Below, piece by piece: positions 46,325 through 57,932 of a DNA stretch of 64,000 bases. Below the pieces are notes generated by a model, which made no database searches, was not told the origin of the DNA, and worked only from the letters and a program-made list of their open reading frames with translations. The translations under genes were made by a program, and so were the position numbers. This stretch comes from Symmetrospora coprosmae (taxonomy: Eukaryota > Basidiomycota > Cystobasidiomycetes > Symmetrosporaceae). Position 1 is the stretch's first letter, and each line of letters starts with the position of its first letter. The DNA is taken from the NCBI GenBank assembly GCA_008802785.1, contig VUYT01000017.1, forward strand, positions 349,572-413,571, read 5' to 3'.

Positions 46325-46477
46325 TACTCATACACCCCATCTCACTCGACCTTCTCCCTGTGCTCCGTCACCCTACTCGTCCGCTTGCCCTCGAAGCAGA
46401 TTCGTTACGTCTGGGCTGCCTAGCCTGCATCGCCAACACAACAAAAGGAGTCTACACACACACCGAAAGAACTGCAC

Positions 46478-47407
46478 ATGTCCAACATGACGCCAGAGAG
46501 TCTGCAGAAAGTGGCCAACGAAATGTACCAGGAGCGCACGGAGAGGATGGAGATGATCAGTCCCCTGCGCGAGCAGCTTGCACATGGCTTCGAGCCGACT
46601 GCAGAGCTTCTCGTGTCGGTGCTGAACGGCGTGCGAGAGAGCACGAACCGATGGGGCATCTCGGCGGAGGAAGAGGCCGCCATCCCCAACAACAAGGAGC
46701 TGCACAAGTGTCTCTTGACGCTGTTCGCCGATCCGCTGGCATTCAAGCCGAGCCAGTGGGGTACCGTCATGGTGCTGGAGAAGACGGAGGAGGGGGAGTA
46801 CTCGGACTCGGACAACGAGCTTGAGAAGGGCGGCTCAGCCGCGGGCGCTCGACACAAACACTCCAACAACGCGTCCACCAGCGTTGAAGCACACGTCTAC
46901 CTGCGCACCCTCTTTTTCCCCGACTTCCACGCACTGGAGAAGTGCCTCCTCGAGGTCAAGAGCGACCGCCCCTTCTACGGCCCGCACATTGACACCATCC
47001 TCGACTACGACAGGAGCAGGACCGACCGAGACGGTCCCAGGTGCCTCAGTCATGGCACTATGACGGTCGACGGCAAGCTCATTAAACGCGAGATCGACGA
47101 CGAGGCTGCGCGTGCCGCCACCCTCCTCCACTACGTCGTGAAGGAGTACACCAAGAGCGGCGGGGTCGTGCAGGTCTGGGAGATCCGACCTCTCCGCTTC
47201 GACACGCCCTCCCTCCTTGAGTCCCGAGCGGACCTCCGCGTCCACTTGTACGACAGCCTGGCCATCGACAGCCTCGGCCTTGTCGGCCTCAACATCGCCA
47301 ATCCTGGCACCGTCATCAAGCTTCGACCTAACCCAGCTATCCTCGCCGCACTCGAGGCTATCGACAACCTCGTCGTCGACAGGTACACTGCCCAGTCGCA
47401 GCTTTAG
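46478..47407 (+). CDS. Hypothetical protein, single exon, 309 aa
   Basis: This is one uninterrupted frame, unusual in this intron-rich window. The product is acidic-neutral and looks globular: an N-terminal helical part (SLQKVANEMYQERTERMEMI), a conserved-looking middle (FKPSQWGTVMVLEKTEEGE), a short acidic/Ser linker, then alpha-beta segments (AHVYLRTLFFPDFHALEKCL, GVVQVWEIRPLRFDTPSLLE, LRVHLYDSLAIDSLGLVGLN). I do not recognise the family, and there is no signal peptide or membrane span. The ATG at 46478 is the first in the frame; a second Met at codon 4 is equally possible. It is upstream of CCC2 on the same strand with a 533-nt gap. Confidence 0.7.
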   Translation: MSNMTPESLQKVANEMYQERTERMEMISPLREQLAHGFEPTAELLVSVLNGVRESTNRWGISAEEEAAIPNNKELHKCLLTLFADPLAFKPSQWGTVMVLEKTEEGEYSDSDNELEKGGSAAGARHKHSNNASTSVEAHVYLRTLFFPDFHALEKCLLEVKSDRPFYGPHIDTILDYDRSRTDRDGPRCLSHGTMTVDGKLIKREIDDEAARAATLLHYVVKEYTKSGGVVQVWEIRPLRFDTPSLLESRADLRVHLYDSLAIDSLGLVGLNIANPGTVIKLRPNPAILAALEAIDNLVVDRYTAQSQL

Positions 47408-47940
47408 GTCCGCAAGCAGCAGGGCCAGATTCGCACGCAGGGCAGGCAGAGACAACAGCCCCGAGAAGCCAGCATGGACAGATGCGATGGGAACGTGGTA
47501 CGGGGACAGCGCTTTAGGACTCCAGGGCAGGGTCCGAGGCGCGCGGAGAGCAAGCAGGACGTGCGGTGATGCCGACACAGTCAGAGCGACCTTGAGGATA
47601 CGGGGCGTGGCAAGTAGAGCATCTGCTGCCTGCCGGCAGTCTACAATTTGTATGCCCGGTAGCAGATGACAGCAACTACCGATGCCCGTCCTCCTATGCG
47701 CCTGTCTTTGCACCGTTTCTATCTCTTGTTCGCATGTTGTCGAGGTCACGGTGGCGCTGTGCCTGTCGGCCTGGTGACGACGAGATAGAGAACCCTCTCA
47801 GCGGCACGCCAACATCACTCGTTCGTCCCTTGTCAACTCGTCGACTACAATCCAATACCCACTTCTCTCCGTTATCATACGCACAGCGCTGGTCGCTTGC
47901 TTGCTCTTTCGCTCATTCGTGTTCTGTATCGTCGTCAACC
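47408..47940. other. CCC2 promoter region
   Basis: About 530 nt between the hypothetical gene stop and the CCC2 start. Nothing recognisable; no clear copper-regulator site could be assigned by eye. Confidence 0.5.
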
Positions 47941-50900
47941 ATGGCAGAGAAGACGGTGCTGCGCGTCAGCGGCATGACCTGTGGCGGTGAGTCGCGCTGT
48001 GAGCACGGCGACGACCGACGCTGACTCCTGTATGCTGGTGCAGCGTGCGTCAAGGCGATTGAGGATGGTCTCTCATCTCAGCCGGGAATCCAATCCGTCG
48101 TCGTCGCACTGCTGTGGGTGCAGCGTGTGCGACTCCCTTGGATGGCGACAGCCAGATGCTGATGATATTGCAATGATCCCACAGCGCTGAGAAGGCCACA
48201 GTCGAGTATGACGGCTCAGTGTGGGATCCAGAGAAGCTGGCCAGCGAGATTGAGGTGCGTCCATCCTGCAGAGATCCGACAACACCAGCTGACAAACGGC
48301 GCCATGCAGGACCTAGGCTTCGAGGCTACGCCCATCCCTGCTGTCGCTGCAACGCAAAACACGCTCCTCGTCTCGGTCTATGGCATGACCTGCGCGTCGT
48401 GCACCTCTGCAGTCGAGAAAGCCGTCAGAGCACTGCCGGGCGTCGTGTCGGCTTCGGTCTCGCTCACTCCGGGCGGGTGCCAGGTCGTGCACGAGGCAGG
48501 ACTCGGCGTGCGCGACATTGTCGAAGCCATCGAGGACGCTGGCTTTGACGCCGTCGTCAGCTGGGAAGAGTCCAACCTCGTCCAGCTCCAGTCGCTCAGC
48601 CGCACAAAGGAGGTCCAGTCGTGGCGCCACGCCTTCTGGCGCGCCTTGACGTTCGCTGTGCCCGTCTTCGCCATCAGCATGATCCTGCCCATGATAGCGC
48701 TCACGCGTCCGCTCGTCAACTACCGCCTCATCCCTGGCCTCTATCTCGGCGACCTCGTCTGCTTCTTCCTCACCCTCCCCGTTCAGTTCGGCATCGGGCT
48801 GCGCTTCTACCGCTCGGCGTGGAAGGCGCTCAAGCACCGCAGCCCGACCATGGACGTCCTCGTCGTATTTGGCACATCCGCCGCTTTCGCCTATTCGTTC
48901 TTCGCCATCTCGTTCGCCATCTGCATGGGCAACCCGGCCTACCACCCGACCGTCTTCTTCGACACTTGCACCATGCTCTTCACCTTCGTCAGCTTTGGGC
49001 GATACCTCGAAAACATGGCAAAGGGCAAGACATCCGCTGCGCTGAGCAAGCTGCTCAGTCTGGCGCCCAACAAAGCTACAATCTACACCGACCCGCCAAC
49101 CTGCAGCAAGGAGAAAGTCATCGCCACAGAGCTCGTCCAGGTCGACGACATTGTCAAGATTGTGCCCGGTGACAAAATCCCCGCAGACGGCTTTGTCGTG
49201 CGCGGAGAGTCGAGCATCGACGAGAGCATGGTCACCGGCGAGGTCGTCCCCGTTGTCAAGCGCGCAGGAGACGGCGTCATGGGCGGGACAGTCAACGGGC
49301 ACGGCACCTTCGACATGCGTGTCTCCCGAGCTGGCCGCGACACTGCGCTCAGCCAGATTGTCAAGCTCGTCGAGGAGGCGCAGACAAGCAAGGCGCCCAT
49401 CCAGGCGTTTGCCGACACTGTCGCCGGCTACTTTGTCCCCACCGTCATTGCGTTAAGCCTGGCCACCTTCCTCGGCTGGATGGTCATCGCCCACACGTGC
49501 TCCTCCCTCCCGCACATTTTCCACCAGGAAGGAGCCAACACGTTCATGGTCTGCCTCAAGCTCTGCATCTCGGTCGTCGTTGTGGCGTGCCCGTGCGCGC
49601 TCGGTCTCGGCACCCCAACAGCTGTGATGGTGGGCACGGGCGTGGGCGCGCAGAATGGCATCCTCATCAAGGGTGCAGGTCCGCTGGAGGCCAGTCACAA
49701 GGTGGACCGCATCCTTCTCGACAAGACGGGCACGCTTACTGTTGGCAAACTGGCCATTGTCGGCATGCGCTGGGCGTACGCCAACAGCAGCGAGCTCGAG
49801 CACCAGCAGGCGTTTAACGGCGTCGCATCGTCGCTCGACCTGTCCAGCAACCGCAGTAACGAGCGTCGTCAGACCTGGGCGGCGGAGCAGAGCGACGTCC
49901 TCCTCATGATGGCCGCTGCTGAGAGCAAATCCGAGCACCCGCTCGCTCGAGCCGTCGGCGCATTTGCAAAGCGCGAGCTGGGCTACATCGACCTCCCTTC
50001 CACGGTGTACGTGACAAGCTTTGAGTCCGTCACTGGCGCAGGGATCCAGTGCGAGGTGTCGGGCGAGTTTTCCGGGCCCATGTTCACCTCTGGAGGAAAG
50101 GACAAGCGGAGGCGGATTGCCATTGGTAACCTGGCGTTCCTGAGCAAGAGCCACGTCAGCGTGTCGGAGAGCTCGCTTGCCTTCAAGAAGCACGAGGAGG
50201 AGCTTGGCCGCACCGTCGTCCTTGTCGCTGTCGACGGCGTCCTCGCCTGCGTCGTCTCGCTCGCCGATACCATCAAGCCCGAGGCGCGCCTGGCGGTCAA
50301 CGCACTCCGCCTGATGGGCATCCAAGTATCGATGGTCACGGGCGACCAGGAGACGACGGCCAAGGCCATCGCAGCCGAGGTTGGCATCGACGCCAAGGAT
50401 GTGTATGCCGGTGTGCGACCAGAGGGCAAGCGGGAGATTGTAGAGCGGATGCGGGAGGAAGGACTCGATTACAAGCACGACAGTCCATGGCAGCGTCGCG
50501 GTTGGGCTCTGCTTGGCATTGGGCGCAGGGCGGGCTCGATTCGACATCGCGTCGCAATGGTTGGCGACGGCGTCAATGACTCGCCGGCTCTGGCATCGGC
50601 CGACGTTGGGATCGCGCTGTGCTCCGGTACGGACATTGCCATCGAGGCTGCAGACATTGTCTTGATGCGCGCGGATCTCACGGATGTCGTTGCTGCACTT
50701 GATCTCTCTCGCGCCATCTTTCGCAAGATCAAGATGAACTTTCTTTGGGCGACGGTGAGTCGGGTTCGCTGGACTGAGAGAAGGTACGTGGCTGACATGG
50801 ATGCTCTCTACCTCGCCTCCCGCAGATCTATAACGTTGTGGGCATTCCCCTTGCAATGGGTATGCTCTTGCCGTGGGGTATTCACCTGCACCCCATGCTG

Positions 50901-51245
50901 GCCGGTGCAGCCATGGCCATGAGCAGCGTCAGCGTCGTCGCGTCGAGTCTGACCCTGCGCAACTGGGAGCGCCCCGCCACCATCCAGCGCAAGGACGGCT
51001 TGATATCTGCTCGCAGCACCGCTCGCACTTCGGGAGAAGGCATGCTTGCCGTTGTCGGAGACGGTGTCCGATCCGTCCTGGACAAGGTGCGCAGCCGGTC
51101 GCTGCAGGACAGAGGGTACATGGCGGCTGCACCCATCTCGTCGCTGGACAACAGCCCGACGGATGCGTTTCCCTACGCAGCAACGAGGCGGCAGAGTGGA
51201 TATGGCAATGAGGGTATCCCGCTGATGAACCAGGTCGCTCGGTGA
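47941..51245 (+). CDS. CCC2: Copper-transporting P1B-type ATPase (Ccc2)
   Basis: This trans-Golgi Cu(I) pump loads copper into secreted oxidases such as the iron-uptake ferroxidase. Five exons (47941-47986, 48044-48113, 48185-48254, 48310-50754, 50826-51245) give 1016 aa (yeast 1004). Two heavy-metal domains come first, with MTCGAC (its Cys-x-x-Cys split by the first intron) and MTCASC. Next are membrane helices, the phosphatase motif TGE (SMVTGEVVPV), the ion-site CPC (VVACPCALGLGTP), the phosphorylation site DKTGTLT, the SEHPLA nucleotide motif, MVTGDQ, and the hinge MVGDGVNDSPALA. Final helices and a roughly 90-residue soluble tail follow. An extra segment of about 20 residues (around SPWQRRGWALL) sits before the hinge. 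ATX1 at 42.4-42.9 kb is its predicted donor. Confidence 0.96.
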
Positions 51246-51492
51246 TGGGCGATGATCCGGTCTCGCGCCATCCAATCCAATCCATTCCATTCGTTCGGCA
51301 GTGCCATCCTCGTTGTATGCTCAAGCTATCGCACTTTCTGCAATTGTTCCGCCGCGGACGTGTGCGCACTGGGCATTTGCAGGTTCCGCCTGCAACAGAT
51401 CTCTCTCTCTCTCTGACCGACCTGGGCCATCGCCATCAACGCGATTCAGCACAGCAGGGTACTCCATTGCATCGCATTGCATCGTGGCTGCC
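51246..51492. other. Intergenic, CCC2 to CorA-type gene
   Basis: About 250 nt, CT-rich in part (tctctctctctc near 51398-51412). Presumed promoter of the next gene. Confidence 0.5.
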
Positions 51493-54400
51493 ATGCCAGC
51501 GCCATTGACGGTGTCTGGAGCCAGCACGCCGACGCTTGCAGTGACGGAGGAGGAGCGCGCAGAGAGGGAGCACCAGCAGGAGGTGGATCTCCAGCTGGCA
51601 ACGTCAATGAGCAGGACTGGAGCAATGCATAGCAGCCGGCAGCAGCATCAGCATCAGCAGCAGCAGCAGCAGCAGCATCGCAGTCGCAGCCGAGCAGGGA
51701 CGGGGTCGGGGTCGGGTAACGTCGAAGGCGAACAAGGCATCGGCGACGACGACGACGACGACAACGGCGATGACGAAGGCGCAGCTCGACGCAGCCATGA
51801 CCATGACAATGAAGGTGACGGCGATGACGATGCGCAAGAACTGGGCGAGACCTACCGTACTCTGCGGGATGCTCAGGTGCGCGTCTTCCGCAACTGAGGA
51901 AGGGTCACGCACTGACGGCCATCCCTCGCTTGCCTGCATCGCGAACAGGCCGAACAGGATGCCCACTTCTTCGAGGCTTCCGCTTCGCCCACCGCGCGGA
52001 CCAACATGGGACCCAGCAAGGTCCTGTCGTCTGCGTCCGCCTCCGCGTCAAAGCAGCAGCCCAGATCTCAGGCGCGGAGAGGAGCCTCAACCACGACCAG
52101 CTCATCGGCCATTGCTGATGGAGGAGCAGGAGGACGCGAAGGCAGTCAGCTGCCACACTCGCCCTCATCGACAGCAGCAGCCCGCTTCTACAGGCAGAAC
52201 CGCCGTCGCACGCTGTCCGACACCTCCGTCGACTCGCAGCCGGGGTTCATAGACCACCGGGGCTCGCAGGCTTCCATGCCGAGCCCGTCTCTGCCGCGGC
52301 GGACAATCAACATCTCGGACAGTCACGCACGGCACCAGCATGCGTCCACATCACAGCAGCAGCAGAGGCAGAGACAGTCCTCGAGCCCCAGAGGCACCCC
52401 GGCAAGATCAGCCACCTCCGCCAGAGGCAGAGGGAGCCGTCTCAGAAGCGAGGTCAAGGCTGTTCCTGCCACCGGTAACTCAAACAAGCGAGGCACAGCG
52501 CTCTCGTCTGAAGACGACAACGACCCGCTGGCAGTCCAAGGGAGTGACGAGGAGGACCACACCGGCGGAACGAGAAGAAGGCTCGAGGAGGACATGCGGC
52601 AGTCTGCAGCCACAATCACGGGTCCGCGACCGCGCAGAGGGACGTACGAGTCGACACTGAGCGCTTCCAGACCGGATGTCTCGCCCATCAGGGATGATCA
52701 GGAGCATCAGAGCCGGCAGCGCTCGGAGGACGACATGCCTGACGCCGACTTTGACGAGGCCGCGCTCCGAGGGTCTGCATTGATCGGGGATGAAGAAGAG
52801 GAGGATGAGCCAGGCGTGGTAGACCACCGCGGGCACCAGCACCGACAGCAATACCGGCAGCGGTCGTCCTCTCCGCAAGAACGGCCGGCTGTCTTCCTTC
52901 AGCGCACCAGCTCGCGCGGATCGCGGCACAGCAACCACTCTAGCAGACAGGCTGGTCTGGATAGGCCTGTACGTCGTGGAGACGGGGAAGGGGAAGAGGA
53001 CGACGACACCTTCACACCCTCTCTGTCCCGGCGCACGTCCGACATCGGCAAGGTCGAGGAAGATGTCTGCTACCCCATGCTGCAAATGCGCGAGGCAGAG
53101 ATGCACGAGGAACGGCAGGCCGAGCACGGAACGAGCCATCACAGTCACGAGGCCGAAGGCGACCGGCCGCGTCGCCGCCGGCTCTCATCGCATGAGGACG
53201 ACCGTCGGCACGGCCGCACCAGTCCAGGGAGACACGACCACGAGCGGCATCATCATCAAGACGACGAGACGCAAGGCAGCCGGCACTCGCATCTGCACCA
53301 TCGCGCCAGCGATAGTCGCATGGGCTACGCGGCCCGCGACAGCCTCGGCATTCCGGGCGTCCTGCCCAACTTTCCCTTCCCGTTCGACTTTGGCTCGCTA
53401 GAGGAGTACTGCGAGGAAGAGCGAGAGAAGCACGGCATTGCTATTCCACGGGCGAAAAAGGGCATCCCGAGCGGCGCTTCCACGGACGCGACTGCTGTCG
53501 CTAGTGGCAGTGCCGGATCAACGTCTGGACAACGCGCCATTAGCTTTAGCCCGGACAACCCAATCGGCGGCATGATGCGCCGTCGAATGATGAACGGAGG
53601 GGCAGACGGCAGCGCCCCTACTTCTCGCCGGCAGAGGAAGCTCAGCCAGAGCGTCAGCGGGCACGTCGGGCGGTACCAGAGGAAGCTTGCCCTTTTCGAA
53701 GGGTCATCCTCTGGTGCGGGGCAAAGGAACGACGATAAGGCCTCCGGCGCCGATGTCAAGACTCCCCTGTTGTCCGACGGCGGCGGCGCTGGCCCTGGTC
53801 GCACAGGAGGGGCAAGAGGCAAGGCAGGCTTTGGCGCGACGGCTTTTGCCTCGCACCGAGATGGTAACTCGGCCAGCGAGAAGGCGCGTCCGTATCGCTT
53901 TTCCTTCTACTCGAACGCATTGCCTTCCACCATACACGCGCGGAGTCTGGCGGAGATCCCAGCGGAGGGTCAGACATTTGAGGAGCTATTTGTCGGACGG
54001 CAGGAATCGCCGGCGCCCGACGAGTGGGAGGGGAAGCGGGGCAGCTCGGGACATGCCACGCCCAACAACGGCCAGGACGATAATGGGCAACCGGCAAGTG
54101 TCAACTCGTACAAGACTGTCGGAGCTCTGGGCGGAATGATGAGTCGGTCACCGAACTACGACCAGAAGCCGCGAAACAACCTTATCCGCTCTGTTGAGGA
54201 CGCAGAGGCCAACACCTGGTGGCTCGACGTGCTGTGCCCGACGGATGCAGAGATGAAAGTGCTTGGCAAGGTGCGGCGGGTGACGAAACCGCTCCTTCTG
54301 TCGTCTAATTGAGCTGAAGTATCTCTCCTTGCACAGGTCTTTGGCATCCACCCGCTCACCATCGAAGACATCCTAATGGAGGAGACGCGCGAGAAGATTG

Positions 54401-55403
54401 AGCTATTCCGCAACTACTATTTTGTCGGTTTCCGATCCTTCGATCAGGACCCGTACAGTCCGACGTATCTAGAGCCTCTGAACATGTACATCATTGTCTT
54501 TAGAGAGGGGACGCTCTCTGTGAGTCGTGATGGCTCTCCCCTGGCATAGTATGGCAAAGCTGACTTTCCCTTCACATGCGCAGTTCCACTTCCGGGGTAC
54601 ACCGCACCCGCAGAACGTCCGCCGGCGCATCAAGCAGCTCAAGGACTTTATCAACGTCACCTCTGACTGGATTTCGTATGCCCTCATCGACGACATCACC
54701 GACGCATTCGGTCCACTCATCCAAAACATCGAGTATGAGGTCGACAGCATCGATGAGCTGGTTCTGATTCTCAAGGACGCAGAGCAGAGCGACATGTTGC
54801 GGCGCATCGGGACATGCAGAAAAAAGGTCATGGGCCTCCTCCGCCTCATGGGCAATAAGGCAGATGTCGTCAAAGGTCTTGCAAAGCGGTGCAATGAGAA
54901 CTGGTCGGTCGCGCCAAAGTCCGACATTGGCCTCTATCTTTCGGATATTCAGGTCAGTGGGCCGGCTCTACATCGCGATAGCGTGGCATATGCTAAACCG
55001 CCAATGATTCGCGCTGGCAGGATCACTTGATCACGATGACGCAGAACTTGAATCACTACGAGAAGATTCTGTCCCGCTCTCACTCCAACTATCTCGCTCA
55101 GATCTCTATCGAAATGACGGACGCCAACAACCAGATCAATGATGTGCTGTCAAAGCTCACCGCTCTGGGTACGGTCCTCATTCCCATGAACTTGGTCACT
55201 GGTCTTTGGGGTGAGTCCACTCGGTCCTTCATGCCGATGTGCAGCAAGACGCCGCTGATTCCCGCACCATGCGTACAGGCATGAACGTCCGTGTTCCTGG
55301 AGAAGGCGGCGACAACCTCAACTGGTTCTTGAGCATTGTTGCTTTCCTATTGGCTTTCGCTTTAGCAGGCGGTTATCTCACGTATCGCGCATTCAGTAAA
55401 TGA
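51493..55403 (+). CDS. CorA-type magnesium transporter (Alr1/Mnr2 group)
   Basis: Six exons (51493-51876, 51949-54270, 54337-54519, 54584-54952, 55021-55210, 55279-55403) give 1190 aa. The first ~770 residues are a disordered Ser/Arg/His/Gln-rich region with a polyQ run (CAG tract about 51655-51677) and an acidic Asp run. The CorA domain begins near TWWLDVLCPTDAEMKVLGKV, with FGIHPLTIEDILMEETREKI, a long coiled helix (LVLILKDAEQSDMLRRIG) and MTDANNQINDVLSKLTALGT. It ends in the selectivity motif GMN (GLWGMNV, its Gly split by the last intron) between the two membrane spans (LSIVAFLLAFALAGGYLTY). Fungal relatives work at the plasma membrane (Alr1) or vacuole (Mnr2). Sequence alone does not choose, though the long N-terminus is common to both. 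Confidence 0.94.
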
Positions 55404-55816
55404 TGTTGTGCTGTGGCTATTAGTGCAGCGTTGTCGTTCTCCGAGCTATCACTACGGACCTTGTCGGCTGGCGCGCAGGAGGGTGCTCTGGGTGCCCAAG
55501 ACGCGTCAAGGAGACCTTTGACAGTTCTACTCCTCCTTCTCTGCCTTCACTCTGCGCTCCCTCTGCTTCCTTCTCCACCGCTGCTTCCCCCTCCTTCCTT
55601 TTCCTTCCCCTAGCCCCGTTTTCCCTATCGTCATTTCCCTTCCTTCCTTTCCCTTCCTTTCCCTTCCTTACTTGCCCCTGCTCCCCCGCTGCGGCTCTTT
55701 CCCTCGCCTCCCACTTCCTCGTTCCTCCTTCATTCATTCTGGGATTACCTCTTGGATCCGCTCCAACACTTTCTCATATCGATCTTGGAGAGGTAGAGCA
55801 CCTTCGATCTGGAAGA
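55404..55816. other. CT-rich intergenic region
   Basis: About 410 nt; 55530-55740 is a strong pyrimidine tract (cttcc/tttccc imperfect repeats). No gene seen. The Glu/Lys-rich antisense frame at 55420-55737 is compositional. Confidence 0.6.
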
Positions 55817-57714
55817 ATGTCGACAGTCCAGAGCCCAGTAGATAAGCGCAAGTCGGTACAGGAAAGGAATGAGAGTGGCCGGCCTGGCGAAGTCATGTAA
55901 GGCATTCGCATCTGGCGAGACTTGATCAATGCTGACCTCATCGAACAGCCTCGTGCCAGAGGTCTTCGCATCGGCTAGAGCGCCGCCCGTCTGCAGCCGA
56001 AAGACCGGCAGAGGCGGCACGGTTCGTTTCATCTCCTCCCTGCCCTCCCGCTCAAGCTGGGAAACCCTAGGCTCTCAGAAAGTCCTCATCGAATTTCTCG
56101 CTTCTGCCCGCATCAACATCACTGGCCCGTCCCGGACCGGGTCGAGTCCTGACCAGTCGCAGGTTTACCCTCCCGGTGCGCTGGTTTTCTCTGGCACACA
56201 AAATGCCACTCGAGAGGCCCTCTTCCTCGCTGTGTGCCTGATAAAGGCTACAGAAGAGGACTTCACCCATCCCGACGTGGACGCCCTGTTCGACAATGCG
56301 ATCTCGGCATCTATGACAATCTATCGAGCCTACTTTGAGCGATGCGGTATGCACGGGAAGATCGTGGCCGCTATGTTTCTGGAGCTTCGTACGTGAGTCT
56401 GGCACCTTGCATCGACGCATCCCGCTGACATCGTCATTCGATAATGCAGTTTGGCTGAAGAGAGGGGGTGAGCGAGGAAGAGAGACAAGGCGATTCGATG
56501 CCCCGACATCGCTGAGCAACACTTCACATCGCCTGTTGAGACTGTAGTGATCGGCCAGACCTCGCAAATCCTCCCGCACAACTCGATGGACGTCTCCCAT
56601 CCGCCGCCATGGTTCGAAAGATCGAGGAAAGATGCAGTGAGCCGAGCCCGGGCAAACGGAGACCAATCGGCACCCGTACTGACGATCGCCACGTGTAGCA
56701 TATGCTGCCGGAGCGACCTCAGCAGCCGCCGCATCCACGTTGCACGAGAAGCAAGACCAGGTCGCATCAACCTCTGTATCCCGTGCCTCTAGCATTCCGA
56801 AGACTCCACTCGAGCCCGTCCCGCGTATGCCTCTGTCAGCCATGCGCGCTTCCTCCGCTTGCTCAGCCAATTCTGCCCGGCCCGGCCAGTCTGTGCATCC
56901 GACTCCACCGACGTGTCCGAAAGCGATGAGGAGCCTCCCATCCAGCAGGCCCGCATTCCACTACCTTGTCGGTCCGAATGGCTATCGAGCTGTAGGCGCA
57001 CTGCCTCGCCCAAAGCTCGAGATCAACATCCCGGCTATTGCTCCTCCGTCCGCCTCAAGTGGAGTCCTTGCGGAGCCCGCCAGTTCTGTCCCTAGACACC
57101 ACAATAATCGCAGCTGCACTCACGGCGAAGGCACGGTCGGACACGTCGCAAACAGCGTTGCACACGAGACACCTTTCTTCGATCTGGATGATGGGGCCTG
57201 GGAAGTTGTGCCGATCTCGACGCGGGCATCGGCAGCCTTGATGGAGTCACAGCAGAAGCTGTATGCCGGCATAGTCTGGCCTTATTGCGACCGATGAAGA
57301 GTATTGGAAGCGGGAGTCGTTGCACGATCAAAGCGCCTCTGGGAAGAGACAAAGCAGCAATGCAGGTGGGAGGTCCAGCAAGTAAAGGAGGACAGAGTTG
57401 AGTGGCGACGATACCTCCGCATCAAGACGAAGAAGGCGCCCTCTAATTACGAAGAAGCTGCCCTGGATATCTACGACCAAGTCAAGTCGGTGCCTGGGGA
57501 GGCTATCAGGAGAGGAAGGCACGGGAGAGAAGCCTGGGTAGAGCTGGATAGGGAGTCCAATCGCTCAGCAACTACGCTCCGCAGGAAGGGACGTCAAGAA
57601 GGATGCAATCGCTCGTTCGAGCTGTGGGGTAGAGAGCTAGTGTGCACGTCTCTGCTGTTGTTTACGGATATAAGCTGGAGCGGAGAGGGACAAGAGCTGT
57701 GTGTAGTCCTCTGA
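55817..57714 (+). CDS. Hypothetical protein, gene model broken
   Basis: A plausible start is the ATG at 55817 (exon to 55894). It joins via GTAAGG/ACAG to an exon from about 55949 to 56391, then short exons near 56450 and 56546. These encode ASARINITGPSRTGSS, LFLAVCLIKATEEDF, and a Cys pair region (CSICC...LCIPC) that may bind zinc. Beyond that the coding signal changes frame: an acidic stretch (STDVSESDEEPPIQQAR) in one frame overlaps YLVGPNGYRAVGALPRPKLE in the next. An in-frame TGA at 57295-57297 separates this from a charged, coiled-coil-like segment (RLWEETKQQ...QVKEDRVEWRRYLRIK) that ends at 57712-57714. I recognise no family. Missed short introns, an assembly indel or early pseudogenisation could each explain it. 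Confidence 0.4.
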
Positions 57715-57932
57715 CCGCGTCGACTCGAGGCGTCCCTTCGACCGTACCGGGCCGCGGCACGATCAGGTACCCGGTGGCCTGAGTGCTCATGAGCGGCAGG
57801 GCATTTACGCGGAGGTGGAGACGTCAACCAGATAGCAACTCCACCAACAACAGCAACGGTCTGCCTCTGCTGCTCATCTCCTCACTACCTACTCCATCTC
57901 AAGCATATCATCGTACCCGACTCTCTACAATC

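Larger units (their letters stand above)
43085..46477. other. Gene-poor block, one tRNA and unresolved open frames
   Basis: About 3.4 kb in which the only gene I can support is the tRNA at 44401-44552. Many open frames of 60-175 codons exist on both strands (43413-43901, 43980-44339, 45050-45502, 45512-45853 plus; 45314-45658 minus), but none has a domain I know. An Arg/Ser/Ala-rich frame at 43085-43302 resembles a mitochondrial presequence and could splice at 43352 to a frame ending near 43586; I give that low weight. Near 45667-45776 a coding-like frame (CIELHIFNSGIVQEADAALD) is cut by a TAG. The block could hold a decayed or fast-evolving gene. Confidence 0.4.

Noticed and set aside
46052-46490. 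His/Thr/Cys-Val repeat frames around 46.3 kb
   Set aside because: Produced by the CA dinucleotide repeat.
53000-53300. His-rich metal-binding domain in the CorA-type protein
   Set aside because: The His, Arg and Ser runs are spread through a low-complexity region and form no defined motif; described as disorder instead.
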